Shown one piece after another: positions 24,861-63,434 of a stretch of 64,000 bases of DNA. Each line of letters begins with the position of its first letter. Within the stretch, counting starts at the first letter, position 1. The notes under the pieces were generated by a model, which made no database searches, was not told where the DNA came from, and saw nothing but the letters and a program-made list of their open reading frames with translations. The DNA is from Psettodes erumei (lineage: Eukaryota; Chordata; Actinopteri; Pleuronectiformes; Psettodidae). The stretch lies in the NCBI GenBank assembly GCA_016785225.1, contig JAFBJZ010000375.1:370501-434500 (forward strand), in the 5' to 3' direction. Made by a program: the position numbers and the translations under genes.

Positions 24861-27800
24861 GACCCCCCACACACTTTGAAGATGGAAAAATAGCACTTCA
24901 CCCATGACATATAGACACAGACTGATCCAAAAAGACCTGTAAATACACAAAAAAACACACACAGCCAGACAACACACTGGTTTCCACTTTACACAATCTA
25001 AGCCTTTTCTTCAGAGAACATGAAGGAGGACCAAACTAATATAGTGTACTGAACGATGAAACCATACCTTATAGAGAGTTACTTTTTGTAATGTAATGAA
25101 AATTATAGCTCAGACTGATGTAGCTGTTTGTACTAAGTTTTGAAAGGAGAAAAAAAAATTAAAGAATTAACATTAAGAAACCTTAAGTGTTGCCGGGCAA
25201 CCCATCCCAAACAGCCCGGCCTTTTGATCCGCCTCGAGCCCGACGCCCATCAACCCCTCACCACGGCAGATCAGAGTCGCCGGACTGCTCCACCTTTTGT
25301 TTTTTCTTCTTCGTTTGTTTGGCATCGCGTCCTGCGATACACAGCCGCGACAGCAGACTTCTTGTAAAGATTCACCGTGGTTTGGGTGATTTTAAAGTCG
25401 TCAAGCGATGAGAAGTACCGGATGGGTCGCCAGGCAACGGAAATATTCGACTGTGCTGAGAATGAGTAGGTAGCTCTCACCAGAGAGTGAGTATAATGTG
25501 CCAAATCAACCAAGGGGGTAGTAGAGCCCTACTGTGTACCAACGTCTCCTCGCCACTGTTTTTATATACCCGATTTAAAGAACCTAGAATGATATGTTGT
25601 TATTACTATTAATTCTTCTTATTATCATTACTGGTCTTCTTATTATTCCTATGATCCTCATCATTAATATCCTATTATTTGAATATGGCATGGCTCTGTC
25701 GTGTGACTGTGTTTTGACTGTTTGGAACCTCTGAGCCGAGAGGTGCGCACCAACAGAGACAAACAGTGTGACGGACGAGACCTTTTCCTTCTTCTTTTCT
25801 ACCAAGAGGAATGTGCGCTCTCTGCCGAGCCCAAAACAAACCTGTCTTTTCTCTTGGTGAACCCCCCCCCCTCGCACTACACTTGCTCCTCATCCTCCCA
25901 AAAGAGGGAACGCTGTACAGATGAGACAGAGAAGTTCTATATTTGCAACAGAGGTGACTGTTTTGTTTGTATGACATGGTTTTCGAAATCTTTCAGACTT
26001 TTCAGAAACCAGAATCCCAAGTTAGTTACCTACCTGCTCACTTACAATGGTACGTTTTTGATTTTGAAATCGAACTAAAAATTCTAATCTTCAAATGAAT
26101 GTCTTCAATTCCCACAGGGGAAACATATCTGCACTGTTCAAAATCAAAAAACGACTCTTAGGAAAAGACCTAAAACTCTCAGCTTCTTTCCCGATACACT
26201 GTAGCTCCACTGTGTTTTATCAACAATTCATTTTCTTTGTTTTCTCTCTTCCCATCTCCAAAGTTTTTACTCTTTCGTTTTCAGATTCCTCTGGTTCCAC
26301 TGTGGTGCCACTGTGCCAACTTGATAAATCACAAAGGAGTATTTGAAATGATTTTAAATACTACTATTTACAGACCTCTTCTCCTTCACATCGATACACA
26401 TCAGTTTGCCAAAACAGAACAACAATTTGCACAAAACGATTCCACCGCCATTGGCTCACTGCTCCCTCTTCTATCCTCCAATCATTTCTAAGACCAAAGT
26501 ACTGTGGTAGTAAATTGACCCTTACAGCCCCTCCCCCGACCTGGCCCCAGCTATTTACCCACCATCACCCTTACAGTTGCTACGTTAGCACACGCATACA
26601 TACGTTCAAGTTTACTCACACACACAACCACACACAGATGAATGTATTCTCTGAGAAATCAATACTGTTTCCGATGTATGAGCCGTATTCAAACAGTGTC
26701 TTGACCTGTCTGGCAGGAAACTTTCCTCAGATGGCCACTTGTGTTTAAGTATTGCAGATAAAATAAGGAACATTTGGCTTTCCTCGCACCAGTTCACCAA
26801 TTCAACCCAGTGTTGTCCACCAGACGCCCAAAACTGCCGCCGCAGACAGCTATTGAAGTAATGAAATCAAAGGTTTTCAACCGCAAACGTTGATGATGAA
26901 AAAAGTGTTATAGTAATGTAATTAGTATGACTAGTGTGATAAAAAAAAAAAGATTATGTGTGTATCTGCAACATCTGCAGGGTCAAAATACTGGAGGCTG
27001 AAAAGAAGAGAAAAATGAAAAAAAACAAACAAACCCTACTGTTTATACAGAACTGTGCTACAACTCATTTAAAGAAGATGGTCCGTCATGAACATTTCAG
27101 TTCAAAGATACAAAGATGTTGTATTGAGAATGTGAAATTACAAACGCTGGAGCCTGTCTGAATTGAAAGAGACTGACTCCAACCTTCAGGAGAGAACAGC
27201 TGATCAGTGAAAGGAAACACTGTATAAAACCATTTTTTTCCTCTGCTGTGATGAGTTCAGAATGCTCAAGTTGTTAAAGCCCAGTTAAAGCCATGATCGC
27301 GGGTTAGCGTGCAGCGCTGAGGCGGCACGTCCGACCGCGTGCTTTAAGGAAAAGGCAGATTCCTCCCTCCCCTCTCGCTGCAGCAGCAGCGGCTCTGATC
27401 CAAACCGATGAGCCGTGGTCCTCTCTGCATTACACGTCCCAGATTGTGGCTTTAACTAAACAACCGCCTTAAAAGATTCAATTTTTTCTTTAATCTTTTT
27501 AACGTTAGCATTGCTTTGAAAATGGGGAAAATGAATTCCTTCTTTCTTAACTTATACTTTCCTGACTGCAATTTTGTAATTGCTTGATTCTTAAGCCTAA
27601 CTTGAGCATTCTTTGAGTAACAGTAATATCAATGTAGCGATGTATTAAACTACTGTTTTTGTTTTTTGTTTTTTTCTGTTTATGAACAATAATGGCCTGA
27701 ATTTCTCATGTGTCAGAGAGTAGCAGAGCTCGACGGCGAGCCGGAGGGAGAGGGGTCCGGCCGACGGCCGACCTGAACCGGCGCTGCTGTTCTTTGAAAG

Positions 27801-27954
27801 CGCGATGAAGAGAAACTGCATCTTTGAAACGACAATGCCTAGAAAATGGAAATAAATAGAGGTCCTTCTCAGAACAGACAGAAACGACAATGGAGCATGC
27901 TGCAAGGAAATCCTCAATGGAAGATTGTGTTATATTATTCTGGTGAATGACTCA

Positions 27955-27985
<31 letters not shown>

Positions 27986-28057
27986 ACGCTCTGCTATAGG
28001 ATCTCTCAGAGGCTTTCTTTATTTTCTTGTCAAAAAAATTTAAATGAGCACAATAAA
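24861..28057 (+). other. candidate elfn1 3' UTR and downstream flank
   Basis: No ORF here looks like a gene. The stretch is AT-rich with few repeats, as expected of a long neuronal 3' UTR. AATAAA hexamers occur near 27850 and at 28052-28057. An ATTAAAG near 25158 could be an earlier poly(A) signal. A (GA)n tract lies at 27958-27985. The UTR extent is inferred only. Confidence 0.35.
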
Positions 28058-28089
28058 ATAGCCTTTATTTCACTGTCTCCTTTCCTGGA

Positions 28090-28560
28090 GAAACCGTACG
28101 TATGCCAGAAGTTTTAAACAGACTCAGGACTTTCATTTCATGTCTAAAAACATGGCTGTTTACTTTACTGCTTAAGTAAACAACGGATGCATTATGGGAA
28201 CTGGATACCGGGCGCCAACGACTGGCACCCGCTCGCTTTCATGAAAACCGCTCACTTGGAGCAAAAAGCTTTCCAGGTTCGGGGGTTTGAGTCCGCGACG
28301 TGCGGCCGACTGAACGCGTGCCTCGTAGCGATCGGGATGACGTCACTGAAATAAAGCTCACTTTCCTGAGCTCCAGGAAAAGTTTTACCAAGTTTTAGCT
28401 CCGTGGATTAAAGCTTCAGAACAGAAAGAGTAAAAATGGATTTGCTTGCAGTCGGCGGTGTCCTGTCTTCAGTTTTACCAACATCTCTTTTATAATGGTG
28501 GTCTGCGGGGGATTTTTTTAATACCGTGAGCGGCCACTAAGGAAAGGTTGCAAGCTGAGT
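28090..28560. repeat. possible teleost interspersed repeat
   Basis: Phrases such as gtttactttactgcttaag near the left and cttttataatggtggtctg near the right are ones I associate with repeated fish sequences. No termini can be defined and there is no ORF. Confidence 0.3.
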
Positions 28561-28660
28561 GCCGGTGCCGTATCCAGCTCTCTTCATACATCCAAAGGGT
28601 CACTTTAACCAAAGTAAGAAAAAACAACATATTCTCTTACCTAATTCCAGTGGTGTGTCT

Positions 28661-28886
28661 CTGGGGCCTTTTCACACCTGCACTTTTTTCCCCTTAATGT
28701 GACTTATCTCAGCAGGTGTGAACAGATGAAGTGAGGTTTCGCTCGGACTATCAAAGGAATGAGGTGGCGTTCTTACGTGGTTTGTAACAATGCATTTTAG
28801 TTCGTTTGGATCTGAACAAAAAACGCTCAGTGTTTACAACCAAACTGGAACAGGGCGAAACGAACGATAGGGGTGAAAAGACCCTG
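28661..28886. mobile_element. hAT-like MITE with terminal inverted repeats
   Basis: The left end CTGGGGCCTTTTCACACC and the right end GGGGTGAAAAGACCCTG are inverted copies with few mismatches, 226 bp apart. CAGGG-type termini followed by CTTTTCACAC fit a common non-autonomous fish hAT family. There is no coding capacity. An 8-bp target duplication is not clear, so the copy is old. Confidence 0.65.
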
Positions 28887-29084
28887 AGATTTCTGCTTCC
28901 ACCTCAATACAATGGAGGAGAGCTGAAAATTTACGTTAAAACAAATATAACTTTTTCTCACCGTCGTCCTGCCGTGCAGGTAGCTTTGGTTTTAAATGTC
29001 TCCAGGTCATCCGCTTCCTCTCCTTTACAATGAAGGTGAAAGTTGTTTTTGCTCACAGCATTTAAATTTACACTAACGAGTCGA

Positions 29085-29535
29085 CAGGCGTGCCAGCGGC
29101 TCGGCGAGGCCGCTCTGTGGCACAGCAGGAAGTTTAGCTAAAGTCAGCGCGTCAGCATTCTCACAGCGAGGACGTTTACCATGTTCAGCGTGCTAGCATT
29201 TGCTGAAACTGATGGGGATGTCACTAGTTTTGCAGGTAATTTGCTTTTACCAGCTCATCATTAGGTCGCGCCGCATTTGGCTTGTCTAACTTTATCGATC
29301 AGTCAGCGACAGACGCTCAAAGTTACGGGCATGTGATGCTGGAACCGCTGTTTGCAGTCCAGACAGATTGCGATGTTGAGATTCTGCTTTAGGCTAAGTG
29401 AAAAATGTGGACCTGATGGTGGCACAACAGGAAAGGTCAAGGGTCAAGTCAATAGGACTTATTCTCTGGATGTCTGCACAGATTTGGTGGGCTGACATGA
29501 AATGTCAGTCTGGACCGACATACAGATAAAACGGT
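29085..29535 (+). repeat. degenerate teleost dispersed repeat
   Basis: In order it shows gtgctagcatttgctga, gatggggatgtcactag, ttttgcaggta, gacctgatggtggcac, aaaggtcaagggtcaag, and a 'dgtctgcacagatttggtgg'-like phrase. This is the consensus order of a very common fish repeat containing 'gacctgatggtggcgctaga'. Diverged; no ORF. Confidence 0.55.
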
Positions 29536-31364
29536 TACAGATTCAGCAGCCCAGCGACAGTGTTACTGGTGAACGCTCACCTTTAATGTGGGCTCCTAAC
29601 AACAAACCATTCTCTGCTGCGTTGGACTGGAGGCAGAAATCTCAGACAGACAAAACCACAACAAATTAGGCCCGACATGTCCGAACGGCCAGATACTGGA
29701 GGTAAGTGAGAAAATGTTTTTTTTTGTCATTTGGGTGGAGCAGCCCTTTATGTTGATTGTTGATTTGTACTTTAATAGTGTGCTACTATCTGATACTGGT
29801 ATAAGCTGTATGTACACACAGTCACGCAGAGTTTATTACTAATAAAAATAACTTGTAGCTAATTTGTAGTTTTATAACATCACACGACAACATGACGCCG
29901 TCCCGCTGATTATTAATTCAAAGCGGTTTATCCGTGACTGACTGATATTTGTGAACTGTTTTTGGCTTGTAGTTAAATATAATCCTGTTAAATAAAATGC
30001 ATAACTCATGACAAAAAAAGAAATTGGCAAACCTCTACACTTTCTCTCAATCCAAACTACATCTTAGTAAATGTGGGTCAGATTTGCTTTAGGAAAACTT
30101 GGATGAACATGGATACTGACAAACCCGAGACACCCGCTGTCAAAATACAGCTCAACAAAGACTTGAAATAAGGAGGGAAAAAGAGTAACGCCACGCTGCA
30201 TTGGTGCTGCAACTGAAAGGTCCCGATGGCATGAATTATTACTTCGCTGAAATTTAATTGACAGCAGCAACTGACTGGACTGAGTGAACCATCTAACGAG
30301 GGGCGTCTTGGGAGTGAGTGAGTCAAAACCTGTTTTAGAGAGTTGCTGTTGAACGCTCCAAGAAAATGCCAAACTCAAAATAACGGTGAAGCTCTGGGCC
30401 ACGCAGAGTTTGTACTGACGTCCGCGCCGACCCCAGGATGTTTGGTTTCAAACAAAATGTTTGACGTGGTTTGAGTTTTGAGGCTCAAACTGAAATCGAT
30501 GATACCTTTACTTAAAAGAAGAGGTACAAGACCTCATCTCTACACACACACACACACACTTTCTACCTGGTTACACCATCAGATTTCATTCAGAGGTGGA
30601 GAACATGAAGCTTTACAGTGCGTGAAGTCTGCAACACATCAGCAGCTTTTCGCTCCTCCCCTGCTCCTCCACGTTTTACATAACATCGTCTGACACCGCG
30701 GTGACAAAGGACGGATCGAACTCCAGCAGAAAACACAAGCACTTATCCGACTGCCAGCTGTTCTATACAAGGCGGATGGGCATGTGGAACCAGTGGTGGG
30801 TAAGTACGTGTGCTCCTGTTGTGTACTTAAAGGAGAAGGCTGGTCTTACGCAGCAGGAGGAGGAGCGGCACAGGTGTAAAAATCACTAAGCTGATGAGTG
30901 AACACAGTGAGATACAAACGGAGGGGGAGGAGATTGAAAAACAAGTGTGAAGCTCAGTACGACGACACCACCGCGGTACATTTTAGGAAAAGTCGTGTTT
31001 GCTGGGGGCGAATCAGCGACGTTAAGTTAATTTTGTGAGAAAACATTTCTGTCTTCCAAAATGCCAACTCTGGATGAACTTTAGACGTCATCTGCAGCGT
31101 TTAAAGGCACAGCTTGACATTCAGGGAAACAGACCAACCTATTTTCATGACGACAGTGGGATGGTACCTCTCCCACATGAGTGAGCAAATTAGCATTGTT
31201 TATCCAAAACATACGATGACTTTTTAAATTCTGACAAACTTCTCCACCAAAGATGTTAGAGGCTTAGAGTTCTGTTTAATATATAATTCTGGATCACATG
31301 TTCTTTCTTTAAGTTACAGTGAGAACTCTCTCAGACTAAATATAATAGTATGTATAGTATAATG

Positions 31365-31465
31365 TCATTGTATATATACACCACTTCGATATGGACCATT
31401 TAACAATACCTTTAGCTTTACTTTTACATTGTGTAACTACTTTTACTTAGGTAAAGGAACAGAAT
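31365..31465 (-). repeat. fragment of the 'paired-TAC' teleost repeat
   Basis: Contains tttagctttacttttaca, gtgtaactacttttactt and aggtaaagg. This resembles the reverse orientation of the element seen near 7425-7545. Confidence 0.4.
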
Positions 31466-32447
31466 ACGCTTGCGTATGATTTTGTGTATGTATGTGTCCT
31501 CACACATTCACGACGTGTCTCATAAGTTTTATCACGGTGTAGAGGTTTTGTTCACTTTCCTCTGGTGGCACAGTCAAGTGCACAGAGCTTCAGTCCAATA
31601 AGCCTGGATCAGGGGGCTTATCTTTCCGGGTGGAATAACCCTTTACTCTCATAATCTCACAGTGTAATTTAATTCAACCCCAAACTGACTGACGGAAGAT
31701 TGCAACTTCAGTACAACAAGCGGCGAGGTTCGTTAGCCCTTATCTGTAAACCGCTGCCGCTATGAGAACATGTCCTGACAGGATCTCTTCATTATCCTTC
31801 CATCTCCCACCTGTCCTGTGTGACTTTAACCCGGGGCAGGTGAGTGTGGTATGTCTCCATGGTTACATCACCCGTCTCCCACAACCTCATTTCTCTCCCT
31901 TTGTGACACCTCAGATCTCTGGCTCATACAGGCAGCAGCACTCGGTTTTTCTTTTTGTGCTAACTTAATGATTGATAGATGCAGGGAGTCACACTGTCAC
32001 ACACACTGAGACACAAAAAGACATAACAACATTATAATTTCAAACTTCTGAGATTTGATTTCGTGGCTGAACTTTTGAAATTATACGTGATATTTACAGG
32101 AATGCACATAACGCGGTCATGATGCCGGGCAGCTTATTAAAAAAAAAAAAAAAAAAAGGGCACTCATGGCCGGCACAATGAAAGACTTCAGTCCCATACC
32201 CGGTGGGGCAGTTGAAAAGGGCAGCCAAACAACTTGTGGTATTACTGCTGCTGCTGGAGGAGAACCTACATTAAGTCCAGTGTTGAAGCACCGTGGTTGA
32301 GAGCTGCCCTTTCTGAGACGACGTGGTCTTATCAAAGCCGTCTTGTGCCGGGCGGAGACGGAGCCTGCAGCGCCGGAGCCGGGAACACAGGCAGGTCAGG
32401 CTCGTCACAGCCACCGCGGCGGCGACCGAAATATCCCTCTTTTTTTA

Positions 32448-32483
32448 TGTGTGTGTGTGTGTGTGTGTGTCTGTGTGTGTGTG
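32448..32483. repeat. (TG)n microsatellite, one interruption
   Basis: A TG run with a single TC interruption, following a poly-T tract. Confidence 0.93.
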
Positions 32484-35400
32484 CGCGTGCTGCCTGTCTT
32501 CCCCCCTGTCAGTCTATAGCTGTCCACGCTGACGCCTGCCCAGGAACAAAGACGGGCCTTCCGAGGCACAAACAATAACCCCTTCCCCTTCATTCTCCAC
32601 ATGGCATTTACAGTGACGCCTACGGCAGGGAAGGAGGACGGCGGAGATATGAGGACAGAGAGGAAAAAAAAAAAAGTAAGGAGCAGGAATTAAAAATGTG
32701 GGGCTGAGGAAGATAAAAGGGGACAGAAAGACTGGGCTCTTTGCTCATTTTCACAGTTTTGATTTCTCTCAGAGCCCTGGGGGTCATCTTTGTGAAATAA
32801 CCTTCCTCAAATAAAAAAAAAGGAATGATACTCGCTCATGTCTCTAAAAGATCGTGACTTAATGCGCAGCCGGCCTGCAGAAGGAGGCGGCTCGATAGAG
32901 GAAGATGATACGGGTAATAATGGGAAACATCCTCACCACTCATATTAATACATATTAAAATTAACCAGCTACAGGGGGGGCCCTGCTTCTCACTGCAACA
33001 CACACACACACACACACACAGAGATGATGATGATGGGCCGAGCAGCATTAATAATGCACGGCGTAAGTGAGAGAACACGGTGGAAAGGTCGGGGCTGGCT
33101 GAGAGGCGAGCACCGCGGCTCATGAGTTAATAGGTCAGCGGTTACACTGGTTATCCTCTCTTTGACTCGGAGGACAGCGTCTATCCTGCGCCTGATTTAA
33201 TATCTCACCAGAACCAGTCGTCCAGCACACTCGACACGGAGCGGCCGCGTCGCCGGGCCGGAGGACAGGATGTGAGTGTGTGTGTCGAATGTGAAGAAGA
33301 GTGGGCCTGATGCAGAAAAACAAAAGACAAACAACAGGCAGGGACAGACAAAGTTTGGCGTTTAGCCTCTGAGCGAACTCTCACCTTTCTGACTGAACGG
33401 GACAAGGTGACACTGCACCAGCTGAAGACGCACAAACACACACACACACACACAAACGCCGCCCGGATTGAAAGGAGGCTGAGACGAGAGATCAAGGCAG
33501 TGCAAATTAAAGGCGCTCTAATTAGCCAAACTGTCACTCTGCCGCTCTGGCAGCCATGTTGGATTGTGCCTGGAGACCTGCCTGCACATTTCCACCGGTG
33601 CCCCCAACAGCCACGTACTTACTGCACGGGAGGGGGGGGGTGAGAGGCAGCGGCTGCTCACAGTCACACAGCAGTCATGAAGAGAGGCGCGTTAATGAGG
33701 GGCAAACTTTGCCCCGCTCCGGCTCGGGACGCATCGTAGCACCACTACAATCTGAAAATGATGCGTTTTAAAGCGGATTTTTAAAGGACATGCCCGTGTT
33801 TTGGCTCATAAACAGGCAACTATCTCACCATTAAGTCGAAAGCGTGCTGAGTTTATGGCACCGCTGAAATTCCTTCCACAGGTATATTTCTTCTGAATAT
33901 AAAAATGAGACACTGCTGCGTAACAGTCTGTGCTTAGATTTCGCCTCACACCTTCGTCGCCGATGCGCCGAGATAACTGAAAGCCGTGAAAATTGTGCAG
34001 CATTTTCCTCAACACTTCCTGACTTTTCGGGGAAACACTGCATGCCAGGAAAGCTTGAACATCCCCCTGAAATGTTGAGTTTTAAATCCATCACGACGAA
34101 CAGCTCCACAATGTTTTAAAAACACACTCACGCTGAAAACTGATATTTCAGACCTTACTTTTTTGTCATAAATTACAGTCCTGATTTACAACGTTGTCTC
34201 TTCTGCGTTCGGTCTTCAGTGACACACTGAATCTTGGCCAAAGTGTTTGCTCGGAGCTGCGTTACCAAACAAATACACAAACAAGCAGAGGCCTTCAAGT
34301 CTTCAATGTAATGGATTAACCATCTCCAGTTCATTGTCTCTGCTCATCGACTGGATCGCACACCGAGGAACACAGGAACACAACAGATGGCTTCAAAGGA
34401 GAAAAATCCATTTGCTTTAGAGAATGGCAAATTTTTTTAAGTAAATACATTGTGTGGTCCCTGAGTGGATGAAGAAAGTGTTTTTTTCTTTTAAAAACCT
34501 GCAGATTGCTTAAACTCTTTAGACTTCCATCTGTTTTTCCCAACAACAATAACACCGACACGGACCGACACAGTCTGAGCGTTCAGAGGTTCACACGGCT
34601 GTAAACAAGCCCACAGACAACGTCTGCTTCACTGAAACACTGCTAATAATCCCACACGACGCGAGCAAACACAAACTGTGTGGAAGTACAGGAGGTGGTC
34701 CGCCTGCAGACTGAGGCTTTGTCAGAATCTCGTGGTTTTTGTTTTTCCTCTGACTGTGAAACGTTATAATTCACAATAAGAGCAGACCTTTAAAGATCAG
34801 CACAGGAAAATCTTTCAAACCTTTAGAAACGTCTGACTGCTCACGTGTCCCGTCCGGCTGCTTCGAAGGCGAGCGTCACCCCGAAGCGATGCCAGGTAAC
34901 TGCTGAACTGAGATCAGGTGTGTAGATTAAAAATGGCACATTACTGTACACCTCCTGACACCTGAGTTACGCAATCCTACCTCAGCGAGTTCAGTATCAG
35001 GCTGCTTCTGCTCCAAGGGGAACCCGGGGAGAAGAAACTCAGCTCAGCTGTCTCTCCCTGTGGGGGGGGGTGAGTTGGGTGAAAGACTCACTTCAGAGAA
35101 AACAATGGTACGCTTACAGTGCGATGGAAAGAACAGCGAGGGAGATGGAAGGACGAGAGATGAGACGAGAGAAGTGACAGGTCCTCTCTTTCTGTCGGGG
35201 GGGGGGCTCTCCACTCAGCAGGTCTCACTTACTGACGTTTCCCCTCGGCGGAAAAAAAAAGAGCTGAAAGATGAAGCCTGAATGCCGTTCCTATACGTCC
35301 TGATAAATTAAACATGCAGGAGAATTGCTTTGAAAGATTTAGCACTGCCTTGATGATTTCTGCAGACGCAGATTTCACAAACTTTTAAAACCGATTGTTT

Positions 35401-38023
35401 ACTGCTCAGTTTGCGAGCCCCCGACACACCACCACCTCATGTATTATTACTGAGATATCAGGAGGTGCACTAATTGTTTTCGACTTTGAGATGACGGGCT
35501 GCTGAAATAAAGATAGAGGAATGAATAAAAGAGTGGGAGAGGCGGGAAGCCAGGTGGGGAAGGGCAGAAATGGAAATGACACGGATGGAAGGCTGAATGG
35601 AGAAGGTCCGTTCAGTCGCATCAGGAATATCAAGCAGATCCGCACAGGGCTGCTCTTTTTCCTTTAGCAATACCCACAATTCCACACTGTACCGCTGCGC
35701 TTGTAACTCATTGTGCAGCTACCACTTAATCTTCATCATGTGCAGGATTTTATTACTTGGGCGTTCGCGCTGGTGGATTGGGAGTTAAATTTACTGCAAG
35801 GGGGAAAGACTGATGATGTAAACGCAGCCTCTTTCCGCCTGCAGCAAGCGGCCATTGTGCGAGCACAATAACACAATGGTCTCGCTAGGGTAGAGAAGAA
35901 GATGATGAAGGAAAAAAAAAAATTGCAGGGCGAACTTCACTTCACTTCGCTCCAGGTTCAGAAGTTACTCCACCTTCCACTGCCCAACAATATCCGTCAA
36001 AGAGGTCGGACATTATTTCCCCTGGCGGAGAACTGTCCGTCTGTCCTGCTCCATGACCTCTTCAAACATCTGAGTGTTCGTTTCCGTGACAACACCGGCC
36101 TCTGTCTTTCCGGTCTCGTGATACTCATCTCCTCAGGGTCTGTCCCGACCCGCCCGAGGGCTCACGGAGCCCAGAACGCCTCGTCCTTCAGCTTGACGGC
36201 TTCCTCCGGGCCACACCTCTGACCCTCCGGCCGCTCTCGGCCTCGGCTGACAAACAGGTGTTGGTTTTTGTGGCTGGGGCTCAGCAGAAAAAAGGTGCCC
36301 GCCGTCCAACCGGCACTGCATCTGTGCACACGTGTAAGCCTGTGGGCTCTGTGCCCCCCCAGGTTAATCCTGGCAGGCCAACAGGCCCCACGCCCACATG
36401 ACTCCAGACAGACACTCTGAAAACGGGCCACACTGGTGGTGGCGGAGCTGCTTCAGGTATGGGTGAGACAATGAAATGCGATCAGAGTCCAGGTTGGTTA
36501 ATAGATCCATTAGTTTGGAGGCTTATCAGACGACAAACTACTGCAGAGTGCTTTGTAATAACATGAGGAACAATTTTCCTGCTCTGGAAAGTAATCACAG
36601 CCATTATTCATCTCTCGCAGCCACTGAGGGCCCCGCGTGCCTGTTTTTTTTCCTGCTGAGGCCCCTGCACTGTGTCGATCGAGTAACCTCATTTGGTCTG
36701 AGGTCGAATAGGCCCGCGGGTGCAGACAGGTCGCCCCCCCCCAATCTCTTGTCCAAATAACGGCTTCCTCTCATAAAGAGAAGACGCTCAGCTCGGCCGC
36801 TCACCTGGGACCCACAGCACTTGAGCCGCTACACCTGACGACACGGCGACACCGGGGTCCTGCGAGTTGTCACGGTTACGCGTGAATATTTATTGAAGAC
36901 AAGTCGGTCCTTCAACAGTCAGTCAGGCACATGCTTTTATTGGTTACCAACTTTAAAACAGAAAAAGGAGGATACAGCATTTTTACAGGATGGGGATTAC
37001 AGAGAGGAAGTGCAGCTGAAGCGGAGCGTTGTGTGTGTGTGTGTGTGTGTGTGTTGCCAGCTTATGTAAAACGCTGTAAAATACGACCTCCGCGGGAAGA
37101 GAAGAAGAAACGAGGACAGGGTGGCGTGCGCTGCGCTGGGGGAGATGTTTTCTCGTGGGACATATGGCCGCACCAGCTGGAGATCTACTGCTGCTGTGAC
37201 GAGTTGCTTTATTCGCACTCCGCTTCCTTTCGTTTCTCACTTTTATTGGATTGCTCCCCCCCCGCACACTCTGTTTATTTCTGCCATTTCTCTTTATGGC
37301 TGCCAAGAAATTCCCCTCGACTTTGTCGCCGTGATCGTACACGCGGGCGCGGCGGTTAACTGGATTCACGGCGGGAGCGTTTCGTGGTTCATCACAAAGA
37401 CAAACTCGCATCCAAAGATTCATTTCTGGGTTATGAAGTTACAGCGGACGCTGACATTTCAAACATCAAAGCATCTCATGAGTTTTCCACGCGTGCCTCC
37501 TTTGTCCCGTCGCTTCTTCATGACACTCCAGCATCTCTTAAGTTTTTTTTTTATGAGGCAAATAAGCAGAGGAATTTCAAAAAAAAAATGCACTGAGTTT
37601 TTTCCACAGGACGTCCTTTGTTTATGCCCCCAACCCCGGCCCTTGTTTCCTGAGAGAAGTAACGTGTAATGTGTTGGTAGAATGAACTTTTTCCATCCAT
37701 ATTTAAAATGATTCCTTCTGAAACATTTTGTCATGATTCAAACAGAACATTCACAAATCCTCCCACAGCCTGTTGCACCTTGTGAACCCGTAAGTTCTGT
37801 GAGATTATTAAAGATCAAATATTGATTTTTTTTTCCCCAAACCTTTTCCAAGAGGGGGGTGTAAATTTTGAATGTGGTCAGAGGAAGTCGAGGTCGGTGC
37901 CTTACCTCGGGGTTAACATGCTTGACCTTCTGCTAACAGAACGGCCGGACATGACTGAGACACATCATCTACTGGTACTGAGGAAAACTAAATGGAAATA
38001 TTAACAATAATGATCCAGGGATC

Positions 38024-38447
38024 TTTAATTCCAATGGATTTCTTTGACCCGGTCTTTTATATGAGGCCGTGAGAGAATGAAAAGTCATCAGAGGACGAGG
38101 AAGCAGAACACATCCACCGCACACCAACGCGCCTAATGTGATAGGAAGTGTACGTCACACTGCACGCTTGTGTGTCATTTTCACGACGGCCATATGTCTC
38201 AGAGATTCGCGGTGAAATATTCAGCGTACAAATAGATTCTCTCTCAGCGTTTCCGAATGCAGATTGGAACGAGGCGTTCATCCTCGACGACACGGCGCCA
38301 ACATTCGCACAGAGCCGCGCCCTGACAGCTCTGTGAATGTTGAGAAACCAGACGGGGAAAAAAAAAAACGGGAGGAAGAGGGGAAGCAAAAAGTGTAAAA
38401 ATTAATCCCTGTGTCCAGCCCCGTGTCTGAGTGGGTGTCTGGCTACT
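38024..38447 (-). other. mad1l1: candidate mad1l1 3' UTR
   Basis: The nearest minus-strand poly(A) hexamer after the stop is ATTAAA (plus-strand TTTAAT at 38024-38029), about 420 nt downstream. AATAAA copies also occur further out (about 36889 and 36936). The choice among them is a guess. Confidence 0.3.
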
Positions 38448-63405
<24,958 letters not shown>

Positions 63406-63410
63406 CTGTA

Positions 63411-63434
63411 ACACACACACACACACACACACAC
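63411..63434. repeat. (CA)n microsatellite at mad1l1 3' splice site
   Basis: On the gene strand, a (TG)n run ending about 5 nt before the acceptor AG of the 63265-63405 exon. Confidence 0.95.

Larger units (their letters stand above)
28887..38023. other. intergenic region between elfn1 and mad1l1
   Basis: No gene can be supported. Besides the repeats listed separately there are (TG)n tracts at 32448-32483 and 37030-37054, a CA run near 33000-33020, and a poly(A) run at 32139-32157. All ORFs are short and lack recognisable motifs. Confidence 0.55.
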
